Assembly (NCBI RefSeq): GCF_024205745.1
Contig: NZ_CP073117.1
Location: forward strand, 1,860,001 to 1,924,000
Reading direction: 5' to 3'
Source of the DNA: Neisseria subflava
GTDB taxonomy: Bacteria > Pseudomonadota > Gammaproteobacteria > Burkholderiales > Neisseriaceae
DNA length: 64,000 bases
Shown here: in pieces, positions 56,398-64,000 of the stretch
How the letters are laid out: each line of letters opens with the position of its first letter
Position numbering within the stretch: the first letter of the stretch is position 1
Made by a program: the position numbers and the translations under genes
The notes under the pieces: model-generated
The model's database searches: none
Seen by the model: only the letters and a program-made list of their open reading frames with translations
What the model was told of the DNA's origin: nothing

Positions 56398-57372
56398 TTA
56401 TTCGCCGCTTTTCTTTTCAGCTTGCTCTTCCGCTGCTTCATAGGCTTCGACGATTTTCTGCACCAAAGGATGGCGGACGACGTCTTCGCTGGTGAAGGTG
56501 TGGAAATACAGGCCTTCTACGTCGCGAAGTTTTTCGCGTGCATCTTTCAAGCCGGATTTGATGTTGCGCGGCAGGTCGATTTGGCTGATGTCGCCGGTAA
56601 TGACTGCTTTGGCACCGAAGCCGATACGGGTCAGGAACATTTTCATTTGTTCGGGTGTGGTGTTTTGCGCTTCGTCCAAAATGACATATGCGCCATTTAA
56701 GGTACGACCGCGCATATAGGCCAGCGGCGCAATTTCAATCAAACCTTTTTCCATCAGTTTGGTCACGCGGTCGAAGCCCATCAAATCATAAAGTGCATCG
56801 TAAAGGGGTCGCAGGTAGGGATCGACTTTTTGTGCTAAATCGCCCGGCAGGAAGCCGAGTTTTTCGCCTGCTTCGACTGCGGGGCGAACCAAAACGATGC
56901 GTTCGATTTGGTGTTTTTCCATGGCATCGACTGCGGCGGCAACGGCAAGATAGGTCTTACCCGTACCGGCAGGGCCTAAGCCGAACACGACATCGTGGTT
57001 GAGCAAGGCGCGGATATAGCCGTTTTGGCGCGGGGTGCGGCCACCGATGCTGCCACGTTTGGTGCGGAAATAGTATTGTTGGTCGTGGTGTTTTTCTTCG
57101 TGTTTTTCATCTGCTGTTTTTGCTTCAACGGCCGCTAGGCTGATGGCATTGTCGTCCAAGTCGCCTTTTTCTGCGGCTTCGGCAAGCGACAGCAAGGCAC
57201 GACGGCCGGCGTGTGCCAGTTCGCCCATGAAGGTGAAATGTTCGAAGCGGCGGCTGATTTGGATATCAAGGGCTTTGCCTAAGGCTTCGAGATTGCTGTC
57301 GAGCGCGCCGCACAGGCGTTGCAACACGGTATTGTCAATTTCTTCAAACTGCAGATGGACGGTGTGGGTCAT
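56398..57372 (-). CDS. PhoH-family ATPase (PhoL/YbeZ)
   Basis: 324-residue ATPase of the ribosome/RNA-associated PhoL group, with P-loop [19 protein letters not shown], Walker B and SAT-like block [21 protein letters not shown] and [12 protein letters not shown]-terminal part about 100 residues lacks clear motifs. Usually next to ybeY; not seen here. Divergent from azlC. Confidence 0.9.
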   Translation of the reverse strand: MTHTVHLQFEEIDNTVLQRLCGALDSNLEALGKALDIQISRRFEHFTFMGELAHAGRRALLSLAEAAEKGDLDDNAISLAAVEAKTADEKHEEKHHDQQYYFRTKRGSIGGRTPRQNGYIRALLNHDVVFGLGPAGTGKTYLAVAAAVDAMEKHQIERIVLVRPAVEAGEKLGFLPGDLAQKVDPYLRPLYDALYDLMGFDRVTKLMEKGLIEIAPLAYMRGRTLNGAYVILDEAQNTTPEQMKMFLTRIGFGAKAVITGDISQIDLPRNIKSGLKDAREKLRDVEGLYFHTFTSEDVVRHPLVQKIVEAYEAAEEQAEKKSGE

Positions 57373-57474
57373 ATCGGTTTCCGTAAATAAATCTAATTTT
57401 TCCGTATTATACCCTTGTTCAGACGGCCTGCTTTATAATACGTCGCTTCTTTTTAATAAACCGTTTCAATCAAA

Positions 57475-58185
57475 ATGAATCACACTGCTTCTCCCCAATC
57501 GGAATTTCTGCGCGGTATCAAAGAATGTTCCCCCATGCTGATCGGTTTGTTGCCGTGGGCGCTGATTTTGGGCATGCAGGGCGGGCAGAAAGGAATGAGT
57601 TGGCTGGAAATGCTGCTGATGACGGGCATGAATTTTGCCGGAGGTTCGGAATTTGCCGCAGTCAATTTGTGGGCAAATCCCTTGCCGATACTGCTGATTG
57701 CAACGGTTACGTTTATGATTAATTCGCGCCATATCCTGATGGGTGCGGCAATTGCGCCGTATATGAGGGATATGCCGCTGAAAAAGGCGATGCCCGCGCT
57801 GTTTTTTATGTGTGATGAAAGCTGGGCAATGGCGTTTGCTGAAATTCAAAAGCGTAAGGCGGCAGGTTTGCCTGCATTCAATATGCCGTTTTATGTCGGC
57901 GTGTGTTTTATTTTGTATGTAACGTGGATTGGTTTTGCGGCATTTGGCGCGGCAGTCGGCCCGATGTTCGGCGATGTGGCGGCTTGGGGCTTCGGCATGG
58001 CGTTTCCTGCGGTGTTTTTGGTGTTGCTGCGCGGGATGTGGAAGAGCTTTGCGGCTTCGCGCCCTTGGTTTGTCAGCCTGATTGTGGCGTGCGCAACTTA
58101 TTTGACCGTGGATGGCGCATGGTATGTTCCGGCTGGAACGTTATCAGGCTTGTTGGCGGCATATTTGTGGGGAGAGCAAAAATGA
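57475..58185 (+). CDS. azlC: AzlC-type branched-chain amino acid exporter, large subunit
   Basis: 236-residue inner-membrane protein with 5-6 predicted helices (LIGLLPWALILGMQGG, LPILLIATVTFMINSRHILMG, FYVGVCFILYVTWIGFAAFG). Member of the AzlC/YgaZ family, which exports branched-chain amino acids with the small partner AzlD/YgaH. Upstream TATAAT at 57434-57439. Its TGA overlaps the azlD ATG by four bases (ATGA). Confidence 0.9.
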   Translation: MNHTASPQSEFLRGIKECSPMLIGLLPWALILGMQGGQKGMSWLEMLLMTGMNFAGGSEFAAVNLWANPLPILLIATVTFMINSRHILMGAAIAPYMRDMPLKKAMPALFFMCDESWAMAFAEIQKRKAAGLPAFNMPFYVGVCFILYVTWIGFAAFGAAVGPMFGDVAAWGFGMAFPAVFLVLLRGMWKSFAASRPWFVSLIVACATYLTVDGAWYVPAGTLSGLLAAYLWGEQK

Positions 58186-58490
58186 AGGATTTGTTGTCGC
58201 TGCAATCGTTTCTGCTGTTTTTAAGCATGTTGGCCGTTACTTATTCAACCCGATTAATCGGCTTTTTTGCATTGCGCAACCGTACATTGAGCCGTCGCGC
58301 GCAAGTGGTTATGGAGGCTGCGCCGGGCTGTGTGTTGATTTCTGTGATTGCGCCTTATTTTGTATCGGACAAACCGCATGAGCTGATAGCCATTGCTTTG
58401 ACGGTATTGGCCGCCAGCCGGTTTTCGATGTTGGTAACGGTATTAATCGGCGTTGGCACTTCGGGCATACTCGGTTATTTGATGAAATAA
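58182..58490 (+). CDS. azlD: AzlD-type small partner of the AzlC exporter
   Basis: 102 residues, membrane helices SLQSFLLFLSMLAVTYSTRL, APGCVLISVIAPYFV, LIAIALTVLAASRFSMLVTV. Matches AzlD/YgaH. Start ATG 58182 overlaps the end of azlC, so translation is coupled. An uptake-sequence stem follows and leads to rlmB. Confidence 0.88.
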   Translation: MKDLLSLQSFLLFLSMLAVTYSTRLIGFFALRNRTLSRRAQVVMEAAPGCVLISVIAPYFVSDKPHELIAIALTVLAASRFSMLVTVLIGVGTSGILGYLMK

Positions 58491-58552
58491 AAAATTTTCA
58501 GACGGCCTTACTTGTTATAATGGCCGTCTGAATTTTTTGATAAAGCAAAAAC

Positions 58553-59302
58553 ATGGCAAACCAACGACTCATCTATGGCTTTCACGCCGTCAATGCCCGT
58601 TTGTGGCAAAACCCGAAATCGATTACCGAACTCTATATCCAAGAGGGCAAATCCGATGCGCGCACCCGCGATGTATTGGATAAAGCGGCCTCTGAAAACG
58701 TACGCGTGCATTTTGCCGATGCCGACCGCCTGAATGCCATCAGCAAAGGGGCGCGCCATCAGGGCGTGGTCGGGTTTATCGACGCTTCCAAAAACCATGT
58801 TCACTTGGAAGATGTGTTGGAAAACCTGAGCGAACCGCCGTTTTTGCTGGTATTGGACGGCATCACCGATCCGCACAACCTCGGCGCTTGTCTGCGTACT
58901 GCCGATGCGATGGGCGTGCATGCCGTGATTGCACCCAAAGATAAAAGCGCCGGCCTGAATGCGACCGTCAGCAAAGTTGCCTGTGGCGCGGCGGAAACCG
59001 TGCCGTATATTACCGTAACCAATCTTGCCCGTACTTTGCGTGAGCTGAAAGAATACGGCATTTGGATCGTCGGCACGGACATGGGCGGCGACTCCGACCT
59101 TTACCACTGCGACTTGCCCGACAGCGTGGCTTGGGTAATGGGCAACGAAGGCGAAGGCATGCGCCGCCTGACACGCGAGCATTGTGATATGCTGGTATCG
59201 ATTCCGATGTTTGGCACAGTCGAAAGTATGAACGTTTCCGTCAGCGCGGGTATGGTGTTGAGCGAAACCCGCCGTCAGCGGGTGGTGAAGGCAGAGAAAT
59301 AA
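58553..59302 (+). CDS. rlmB: 23S rRNA (guanosine-2251-2'-O)-methyltransferase RlmB
   Basis: 249-residue SpoU-family enzyme that methylates G2251 in the peptidyl-transferase P loop. N-terminal RNA-binding part ([16 protein letters not shown]) is followed by the knotted SPOUT domain with motifs [34 protein letters not shown] and [22 protein letters not shown] at 58516-58521 lies between two uptake arms, 32 bases before the start. Confidence 0.95.
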   Translation: MANQRLIYGFHAVNARLWQNPKSITELYIQEGKSDARTRDVLDKAASENVRVHFADADRLNAISKGARHQGVVGFIDASKNHVHLEDVLENLSEPPFLLVLDGITDPHNLGACLRTADAMGVHAVIAPKDKSAGLNATVSKVACGAAETVPYITVTNLARTLRELKEYGIWIVGTDMGGDSDLYHCDLPDSVAWVMGNEGEGMRRLTREHCDMLVSIPMFGTVESMNVSVSAGMVLSETRRQRVVKAEK

Positions 59303-59321
59303 CGCTTAGGTTTATGAGCAG

Positions 59322-59366
59322 AAAACGTCGTCTGAAAACTGGAAATTTGGTTTTCAGACGACGTTT
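59322..59366 (+). terminator. Terminator after rlmB, variant uptake sequence
   Basis: AAAACGTCGTCTGAAAAC (59322-59339) pairs with GTTTTCAGACGACGTTT (59350-59366). The core is GTCGTCTGAA, not the GCCGTCTGAA used elsewhere. Confidence 0.7.
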
Positions 59367-59389
59367 GTTATAGGCGGATTAGTACCGTC

Positions 59390-59510
59390 ATTCCTGCGTA
59401 GGCAGGAATCCATCGTAAAACTTGAGAAACCTTTATTTGAAAAACAGTTTCCGAATTTCAAAAATGGATTCCCACCGTAGCCTGTCCTCGCGTAGGTGGG
59501 GGCGGGAATG
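59390..59510. repeat. dRS3-like neisserial intergenic mosaic repeat
   Basis: ATTCCTGCGTAGGCAGGAAT (59390-59409) fits the 20-base dRS3 pattern (6-base inverted ends around 8 bases). About 60 bases on, ATTCCC at 59469 and GGGAAT at 59505-59510 bound a longer, partly palindromic copy. The stretch between is typical RS spacer. Gap 59303-59674 holds only this and two hairpins, no gene. Confidence 0.65.
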
Positions 59511-59611
59511 ACGACAACCGGTAAATTGTGTATCGAAAATAAAGTAATTTAGATATAGGTATTTTTTATTTGAATTTAGAATATTGACGGATTAACTTCC
59601 CCATACATAGC

Positions 59612-59656
59612 AAACGTCGTCTGAAAACCAGATTTCCAGTTTTCAGACGACGTTTT
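59612..59656 (-). terminator. Terminator downstream of ldh, variant uptake sequence
   Basis: AAACGTCGTCTGAAAAC (59612-59628) pairs with GTTTTCAGACGACGTTT (59639-59655). Together with 59322-59366 it brackets the dRS3 repeat. Confidence 0.65.
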
Positions 59657-59674
59657 ACTTAGAGGCGATTCTGT

Positions 59675-60628
59675 TTATCCGACCATTTCATCGACTTTGC
59701 GTTGATAGCTTTTCAACAGCTCCGCCGAGCGGGCAAAGCGTTCGGTTTCATCGTCGGAAAGTTGCAGGTCGATGATGCGGACCGCGCCTTGGCGGTTGAC
59801 GACGGTCGGTACGCCGATATACACGCCGTTTTGTCCGAACTCGCCTTCAAGCAAGGTGGAAACGGGCAATACGACGCCTTGATTGTGCAGGATGGCGTTG
59901 GAAATACGGCTCAAACCCATGCCGATGCCGTGGCTGGTCGAGCCTTTGGCGGCGATGACTTCGTAAGCGGCATTGCGCACGGTGTTATAGATTTTGTCCA
60001 TACGCGCCTGCCCGTCTTCTGATTGTTCCAACATCTTCTGAACCGACATACCGGCGATGTTGGCGGTACTCCAAAGTGCAATGATGCTGTCGCCGTGTTC
60101 GCCGATCATCATGGCATCGACGCTCCAAGGCGCGACGTCGAACTCGTTGCCCAGACAGACGCGGAAACGGGCGGAGTCAAGGATGGTGCCTGAGCCGATA
60201 ACGCGCTCTTTGGGCAGCCCTGAAAAGCGCAAAACGGCATAAGACAGTACGTCCACAGGATTGGAGGCAACCAAGAAGATGCCGTCAAAGCCTGAAGCCA
60301 TGACTTTCGAAACGATGTCGTGGAAGATGCGCAGGTTTTTGTCGATTAAGTCCAAACGGGTTTCGCCGGGAGCCTGCGCCGCGCCCGCGCAAATACACAC
60401 GATGTCTGCATCCGAGCAATCATCGTAATCGCCGACGTAAATGCGCGCAGGCGAGGCGGCATAAGGCATTCCGTGACGGAAGTCGCGCGCCTCGCCTTCC
60501 GCGCGCGTGCGGTTGATGTCGATTAAAACCATGTCGTCGCACAAGGCTTGGTTGAGCATGGAATAGGCGTAGCTGACACCGACCGCACCCAAGCCCACAA
60601 CGACTACTTTGTTACCAACTTTTTTCAT
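59675..60628 (-). CDS. ldh: L-lactate dehydrogenase, NAD-dependent
   Basis: Interconverts pyruvate and L-lactate with NADH. From ATG 60628 (MKKVGNKVVVVGLGAVG) the protein has 317 residues, with the Rossmann loop GLGAVGVSYAYSML, VASNPVDVLSYAVL, substrate Arg region and catalytic His in MMIGEHGDSIIALWS. This is the fermentative type common in Firmicutes, unlike the respiratory LldD at 16 kb. Its flanks carry GTCGTCTGAA-type uptake variants and a LysR remnant, which suggests acquisition as a block. Confidence 0.93.
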   Translation of the reverse strand: MKKVGNKVVVVGLGAVGVSYAYSMLNQALCDDMVLIDINRTRAEGEARDFRHGMPYAASPARIYVGDYDDCSDADIVCICAGAAQAPGETRLDLIDKNLRIFHDIVSKVMASGFDGIFLVASNPVDVLSYAVLRFSGLPKERVIGSGTILDSARFRVCLGNEFDVAPWSVDAMMIGEHGDSIIALWSTANIAGMSVQKMLEQSEDGQARMDKIYNTVRNAAYEVIAAKGSTSHGIGMGLSRISNAILHNQGVVLPVSTLLEGEFGQNGVYIGVPTVVNRQGAVRIIDLQLSDDETERFARSAELLKSYQRKVDEMVG

Positions 60629-60692
60629 GTTTATTCCTGTTTGTTTGTGAATAGGAATTATTAATAACACTTGGACGGGGTGGCGTCAAATT

Positions 60693-60873
60693 TCAGACGA
60701 CCTCTACCCGCAGCACATCCACAATCAACTTAAACACATTCGAATGCCCGCGGCGGCTGGGGTAATAGAGGTAAAGCGGATCGTAAGTAATGGCGTATTC
60801 GGGGAAGAGCTCGACCAGTTGTCCAGAATGGAGTGCATCTGCCAAGCTCATACTGTGCTATCCACGCGATGCC
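60693..60873 (-). pseudogene. Remnant of a LysR-type regulator (C-terminal end)
   Basis: On the minus strand the bases encode GIAWIAQYE, then in another frame SLADALHSGQLVELFPEY and YDPLYLYYPSRRGHSN before a stop written in a variant uptake sequence. The pattern LxSGxLVELFPEY and YPSRR is the end of a LysR effector domain. No start, no HTH, one internal frameshift: a decayed fragment. It lies upstream of ldh on the same strand. Confidence 0.7.
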
Positions 60874-61089
60874 GAGGTCGTCTGAAAAGAGTTTCGGAAA
60901 AATTTTTATACCAATATTTTAAAAACGGCGTTCTAGCAAAGTTGATACTTATCTGAGAATTCATGTAAGAATAATGTTTTTTAAAACAATAGTATAGATT
61001 GATTTTTGCACAAGAAAAAGGTTGCCATCCTATGAAATGCTCTGTATGCTTTCAAACACGTTTTGTTGATAAATTCAAGAGAATTAAAA
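60874..61089. other. AT-rich gap before the ATPase gene
   Basis: About 215 bases with one variant uptake sequence (AGGTCGTCTGAAA near 60875). The ATPase promoter must lie here; candidates are AT-rich and none is clear. Together with the LysR remnant this makes a gap of over 450 bases without an intact gene. Confidence 0.5.
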
Positions 61090-62319
61090 ATGAAAATTAA
61101 CTATTTGGAAATTAAAGGATTTAAAAGTATCCAAAATGTAGAGCTAAAAGATGTTTCTCCTTTTATGGTTTTAGCGGGGGCAAACGGTACGGGTAAAAGC
61201 AATTTTGTCGATGCCTTGGCATTTTTATCAAAAGTGATTGATATGGGAGTGAGTAAGGCGGTATCTGAGTTTGGTAGTATAGAAAATTTAATTAGTCCTA
61301 AACATAAGGCTGGAGACATTAGCTACAAGATAGAATTTGAAATTGAAAAACAAATTTATCAATATGAAATAATGATTGCTTTGAAAAATATCGCTTCTAG
61401 AGTCAAAGAAGAGTCGCTAAAGATTCTTAAAAGTGGGGAAATAATTTTTGACAGTGATAAAATCCGCAAAGAACTAGAAGCAAAGAAAGAAAGTAATACA
61501 TCAAATGATTTAATTGGTGCAGGATTGCTAGGTGCATTAAGAGGTCTTATCTTGGGTGTACTGCAAGATAGCGATCAAATCGGTCAGGATATAATCTATG
61601 GTGTGGCGACAGGTATCGGATTAAAATTATTAACCGATGGAAAATATTTATCTGACGACAGTTTTCTCCGACAAAATAAAAAATTTCAAGGTTTAAGAAA
61701 CGTCAAGATATTCCGTATCGACCCTTTTACCATCAAAAATCGCCGCAGTACCGCCAACAATCCTACGGAACTTAACCGTGACGGTAGCAATATTGCTGCA
61801 GTTCTAGAAAAACTTGAAAAAGACAATGAATTACGCGAGCAAATCATTGAATGGATGAGCGTGATTGTGCCCGAAATGAAGAAAGTTTCTGTTAAAACAC
61901 AAAATATAGACAATTCAAAAGGGCTATTTTTCGAGGAAGACAGCGGCGATCGCTTTCCCGCCCATATGGTTTCTGACGGCACAATTTATGCCTTGTGCCT
62001 GCTAGTTGCCGTTTTAACGCGTGTAAAACAGCCTGGTATTACCATCATTGAAGAACCTGAGCGAGGCTTGCATCCGAAAGCCATCGGCGAACTCATTGAC
62101 TTTATTCGTGAACATGCAAGCGCTCACCATCCCATTATTCTGACAACTCATAGTGAATCAGTAGTGCGCAGCCTAGAATTGGAAGAATTATATTTTGTCA
62201 GTAAATCTCAAGGCAAAACCCAAATTAAAGATGTTCGGAAGTCGGGTGTCGATAAAAACAAAATTCCGTTAGATACAGCTTGGTTGACCAATCTGCTGGG
62301 AGGTGGATTGCCATGGTAA
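61090..62319 (+). CDS. AAA/ABC-type ATPase of a two-gene candidate defence system
   Basis: 409-residue ATPase of the AAA15/AAA_21 (RecF/OLD-like) class. Walker A GANGTGKS is at 30-37, an ABC-like signature at HMVSDGTIYALCLL, Walker B at GITIIEEPERGLHPKAI and a switch His at LTTHSESVV. A hydrophobic, glycine-rich insert (DLIGAGLLGALRGLILGVL, then IIYGVATGIGLKLL) sits in the lid region, unusual for a cytosolic ATPase. Start ATG 61090; TTG at 61063 rejected. Overlaps the next gene by seven bases. Strongly AT-rich against its neighbours, so laterally acquired. Likely senses phage or DNA ends; this is inferred. Confidence 0.85.
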   Translation: MKINYLEIKGFKSIQNVELKDVSPFMVLAGANGTGKSNFVDALAFLSKVIDMGVSKAVSEFGSIENLISPKHKAGDISYKIEFEIEKQIYQYEIMIALKNIASRVKEESLKILKSGEIIFDSDKIRKELEAKKESNTSNDLIGAGLLGALRGLILGVLQDSDQIGQDIIYGVATGIGLKLLTDGKYLSDDSFLRQNKKFQGLRNVKIFRIDPFTIKNRRSTANNPTELNRDGSNIAAVLEKLEKDNELREQIIEWMSVIVPEMKKVSVKTQNIDNSKGLFFEEDSGDRFPAHMVSDGTIYALCLLVAVLTRVKQPGITIIEEPERGLHPKAIGELIDFIREHASAHHPIILTTHSESVVRSLELEELYFVSKSQGKTQIKDVRKSGVDKNKIPLDTAWLTNLLGGGLPW

Positions 62320-62885
62320 AAGTTGGATTTATTGTTGAAGGGGCATGCGAAAAGATTGTTATCGAATCAGCGGTATTCAAGGACTTTTTACAAAGGAATG
62401 ATTTTGAATTGATTGAACCTGTTGTTGATGCCAATGGCGCAGGTAATTTATTGCCTCATAATATTGAGCCCTTTATTGGTGTTTTGGAAGCAAATGGAGC
62501 AGAAAGACTGTATATTTTGACGGATTCGGACGGACTCCCTGTTGAAGATGTTAAGGAAAGAATCAATCACGCGAAAATTACTGCCTATTTTATTGCGGTT
62601 AAAGCGATAGAAGCATGGTTTCTAGCAGATACTCAAGCTATGAAAAAATTTTTAGAAATTGAAGATTTTGCGGGAGAACAGTTTCCGGAAGAGACGCCCG
62701 AATTGCCTTGGGACAGAATCAGCGAAATTGTCAAAGAAACGGGTTCTGCCAGAGGACCAGGAAACAAAGTTGGCTTTGCTAAGAAGATGATTAAATATTG
62801 GGAATTTTCAATCGAAAATGCTGCCACGCATCCAAACTGTCCGAGTGCAAAATGTGTTGTTGCACATTTTCAATCTAATATATAA
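62313..62885 (+). CDS. TOPRIM-like DUF4276-type effector paired with the ATPase
   Basis: 190 residues. TOPRIM-like catalytic pattern: Glu9 in FIVEGACEK and Asp71/Asp73 in YILTDSDGLP, then AVKAIEAWFLAD (about 96-106), a hallmark of DUF4276/RloB-type proteins, and HPNCPSAK near the end. Such partners of AAA ATPases (as AriB in PARIS, or AbiLii) are nuclease or toxin effectors in abortive infection. ATG 62313 overlaps the end of the ATPase, so translation is coupled. No toxicity shown; the class is from motif and layout. Confidence 0.75.
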   Translation: MVKVGFIVEGACEKIVIESAVFKDFLQRNDFELIEPVVDANGAGNLLPHNIEPFIGVLEANGAERLYILTDSDGLPVEDVKERINHAKITAYFIAVKAIEAWFLADTQAMKKFLEIEDFAGEQFPEETPELPWDRISEIVKETGSARGPGNKVGFAKKMIKYWEFSIENAATHPNCPSAKCVVAHFQSNI

Positions 62886-62901
62886 AAATCGTCTGAATGT
62901 A

Positions 62902-63008
62902 TATAGTGGATTAAATTTAAATCAGGACAAGGCGACGAAGCTGCAGACAATACAGATAGTACGGCAAGGCGAGGCAACGCCGTACTGGTTTAAAGTTAAT
63001 CCACTATA
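62902..63008. mobile_element. Correia repeat element (CREE/NEMIS), short form
   Basis: 107 bases bounded by TATAGTGGATTAA and its inverted copy TTAATCCACTATA. Inside are the family blocks CAGGACAAGGCGACGAAG and GGCGAGGCAACGCCGTACTG. The central part of the 150-base form is missing, giving the common short variant. It lies 17 bases after the TOPRIM-like gene, between it and a terminator. Its ends can supply promoter boxes or RNase III sites in Neisseria. Confidence 0.9.
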
Positions 63009-63076
63009 GTTTAAAGATGGCCAATAATATTGCTCTACCATCTCTATATTGAAAATTCTTCTAATCTTTCTAAGAT

Positions 63077-63125
63077 AAAAATGTTGTCTGAAAACCAAGT
63101 TTATTTTTCAGACAACATTTTTTTT
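63077..63125 (+). terminator. Terminator beyond the Correia element
   Basis: AAAATGTTGTCTGAAAA (63077-63093) pairs with TTTTCAGACAACATTTT (63105-63121), followed by more T residues. The arms are diverged uptake sequences (TTGTCTGAA). Confidence 0.75.
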
Positions 63126-63383
63126 TATAATTTGCTATTAACAAATGATATTCTGACATTGAGTTATCAGTCATAGAATGCAGTGCTCTTAGGCAGATTT
63201 GTTCGATTGATTTAGGTATTGCTATCGAAATTCGAATCTTCGAACCTCTTTTTAACTTTGCAACAAAGCCAAAAATTATTTCATCATTTCTTATTTGGAA
63301 AATATGTTGTTCATAAATTGAGATTTATTGCTTAATCATTTATCCGTACAATCCGCCTCATCAAATATTTTAAGGAGAAAGTG

Positions 63384-64000
63384 ATGAAAAAAATGCCTGT
63401 ATTGTTTGTCGGGCATGGCAGTCCGATGAATGTGTTGGATAAGGAAAATCCTTTCAATCAAAATCTCAGCCTGATTACGCAAAAATTTGCCAAACCGAAA
63501 GCGATTTTGATGATTTCGGCGCATTGGTACAGCAGCGGTTTGCAGGTTACATCAGGCGAACAGCCTGAAATGATTTATGATTTTTACGGATTTCCTGAAG
63601 AACTCAGCCAAGTGCAATATCCGGCGCCCGGTTCGCCTGAGTTGGCGGAGCAAGTGCGCTCGTTATTGCAGCCGGAAAATGTTGAGCTGAACCCGACGCG
63701 CGGTTTTGATCACGGCACTTGGGCAGTGTTGAAATTTCTGCTGATGCCGATATTCCCGTAGTTCAGCTCAGCCTCAACCATTTGCAGTCGGCGGAATGGC
63801 ATTTCAATTTGACGAAAAAATTATCCGCTTTGCGCGAACAGGGTGTGTTGATTATTGGCAGCGGCAATATTATTCATAATTTGAGCGTGATGAGCAGGGC
63901 GCATATCAATCAAATTGGTGCGGGCTATGATTGGGCGTTTGCGTTCCGCGAAGCGGTCAATCAGGCGATTGTTGAACGGGATGACGATACTTTGATTCAT
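63384..64000 (+). pseudogene. ygiD: YgiD/DODA-type ring-cleaving dioxygenase, frameshifted and cut by the window end
   Basis: Extradiol dioxygenase of the DODA/LigB family with metal ligands in LFVGHGSPMNVL, ISAHWYSSGL and TRGFDHGTWAVLK. Start ATG 63384 after AAGGAG. After VLKFL the frame shifts near 63741 and stops at 63761. Adding one base restores PDADIPVVQLSLNHLQ and the frame then stays open to the edge (GSGNIIHNLSVMSR). Either a single-base loss or a sequencing error. The substrate in bacteria is unknown; E. coli YgiD acts on DOPA. Confidence 0.8.

Larger units (their letters stand above)
62886..63383. other. Gap after the ATPase/TOPRIM-like pair
   Basis: About 500 AT-rich bases. They hold a partial uptake sequence (CGTCTGAA near 62890), a short Correia element, a diverged uptake-sequence terminator and then about 250 bases in which I see nothing beyond the presumed ygiD promoter. 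Confidence 0.6.

Overview
The window is chromosomal DNA from a commensal-type Neisseria. Copies of the 10-base DNA uptake sequence GCCGTCTGAA are scattered through nearly every intergenic gap, usually as inverted pairs that form terminator-like hairpins. Most copies carry the AG prefix (AGGCCGTCTGAA), which points to the subflava/flavescens side of the genus rather than to meningococcus or gonococcus; this species guess is an inference. Most of the window is housekeeping, and the accessory DNA is confined to a few short patches.

Region by region. 1-11300: fghA (cut by the edge), recA, aroA, cysG, a Nudix CoA pyrophosphatase, a secreted TPR protein, lolB-ispE, three identical tRNA-Gln(UUG) genes, prs and rplY. 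11300-16030: an iron-sulfur cluster operon on the minus strand (iscR, iscS, a secreted protein of unknown function, a 42-residue acidic ORF, iscU, a helix-hairpin-helix protein, iscA, hscB). arfA lies antisense inside it, and an IscR-type site lies over the iscR promoter. 16300-31150: lldD, dsbD, folE2, a Cys/Met PLP enzyme, fpr, an adenine/adenosine deaminase, a DUF302 protein, bioB, miaA, a TfoX_C-TadA fusion, an hpnC-type squalene synthase, htpX and hemF. 31300-35800: a small toxin-tail/immunity module, an NlpC/P60 lipoprotein, a frameshifted cardiolipin synthase, nlpD and a frameshifted surE. 35800-47500: cupin, rhodanese, AhpD-like protein and AraC regulator, typA, bfrA-bfrB, a methyltransferase, leuA with an N-terminal HTH-like extension, a lipoprotein, purE, a CpoB-like lipoprotein, an O-methyltransferase and a DUF3460 protein. 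47500-59300: pcnB behind a structured leader, rpoD, dnaG, gabD, mdh, a PhoH ATPase, azlCD and rlmB. 59300-64000: a repeat-rich accessory end with ldh, a LysR remnant, a two-gene ATPase plus TOPRIM-like candidate defence system, a short Correia element and a frameshifted ygiD.

Functional links. LldD oxidises L-lactate while Ldh interconverts lactate and pyruvate with NAD. The isc genes build Fe-S clusters used by enzymes such as BioB. The bacterioferritin pair stores iron with split ferroxidase and haem sites. DsbD and the NlpD/NlpC proteins belong to the envelope. DnaG and RpoD form the usual macromolecular synthesis neighbourhood.

The most interesting items are the AAA ATPase/TOPRIM-like gene pair at 61090-62885, the deaminase-toxin tail with its presumed immunity gene at 31329-31827, the arfA gene whose stop codon lies beyond its own terminator, and the leuA extension with palindromic sites at its promoter. 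Three genes (cls, surE, ygiD) are each broken by one missing base. They are either recent pseudogenes or sequencing errors.
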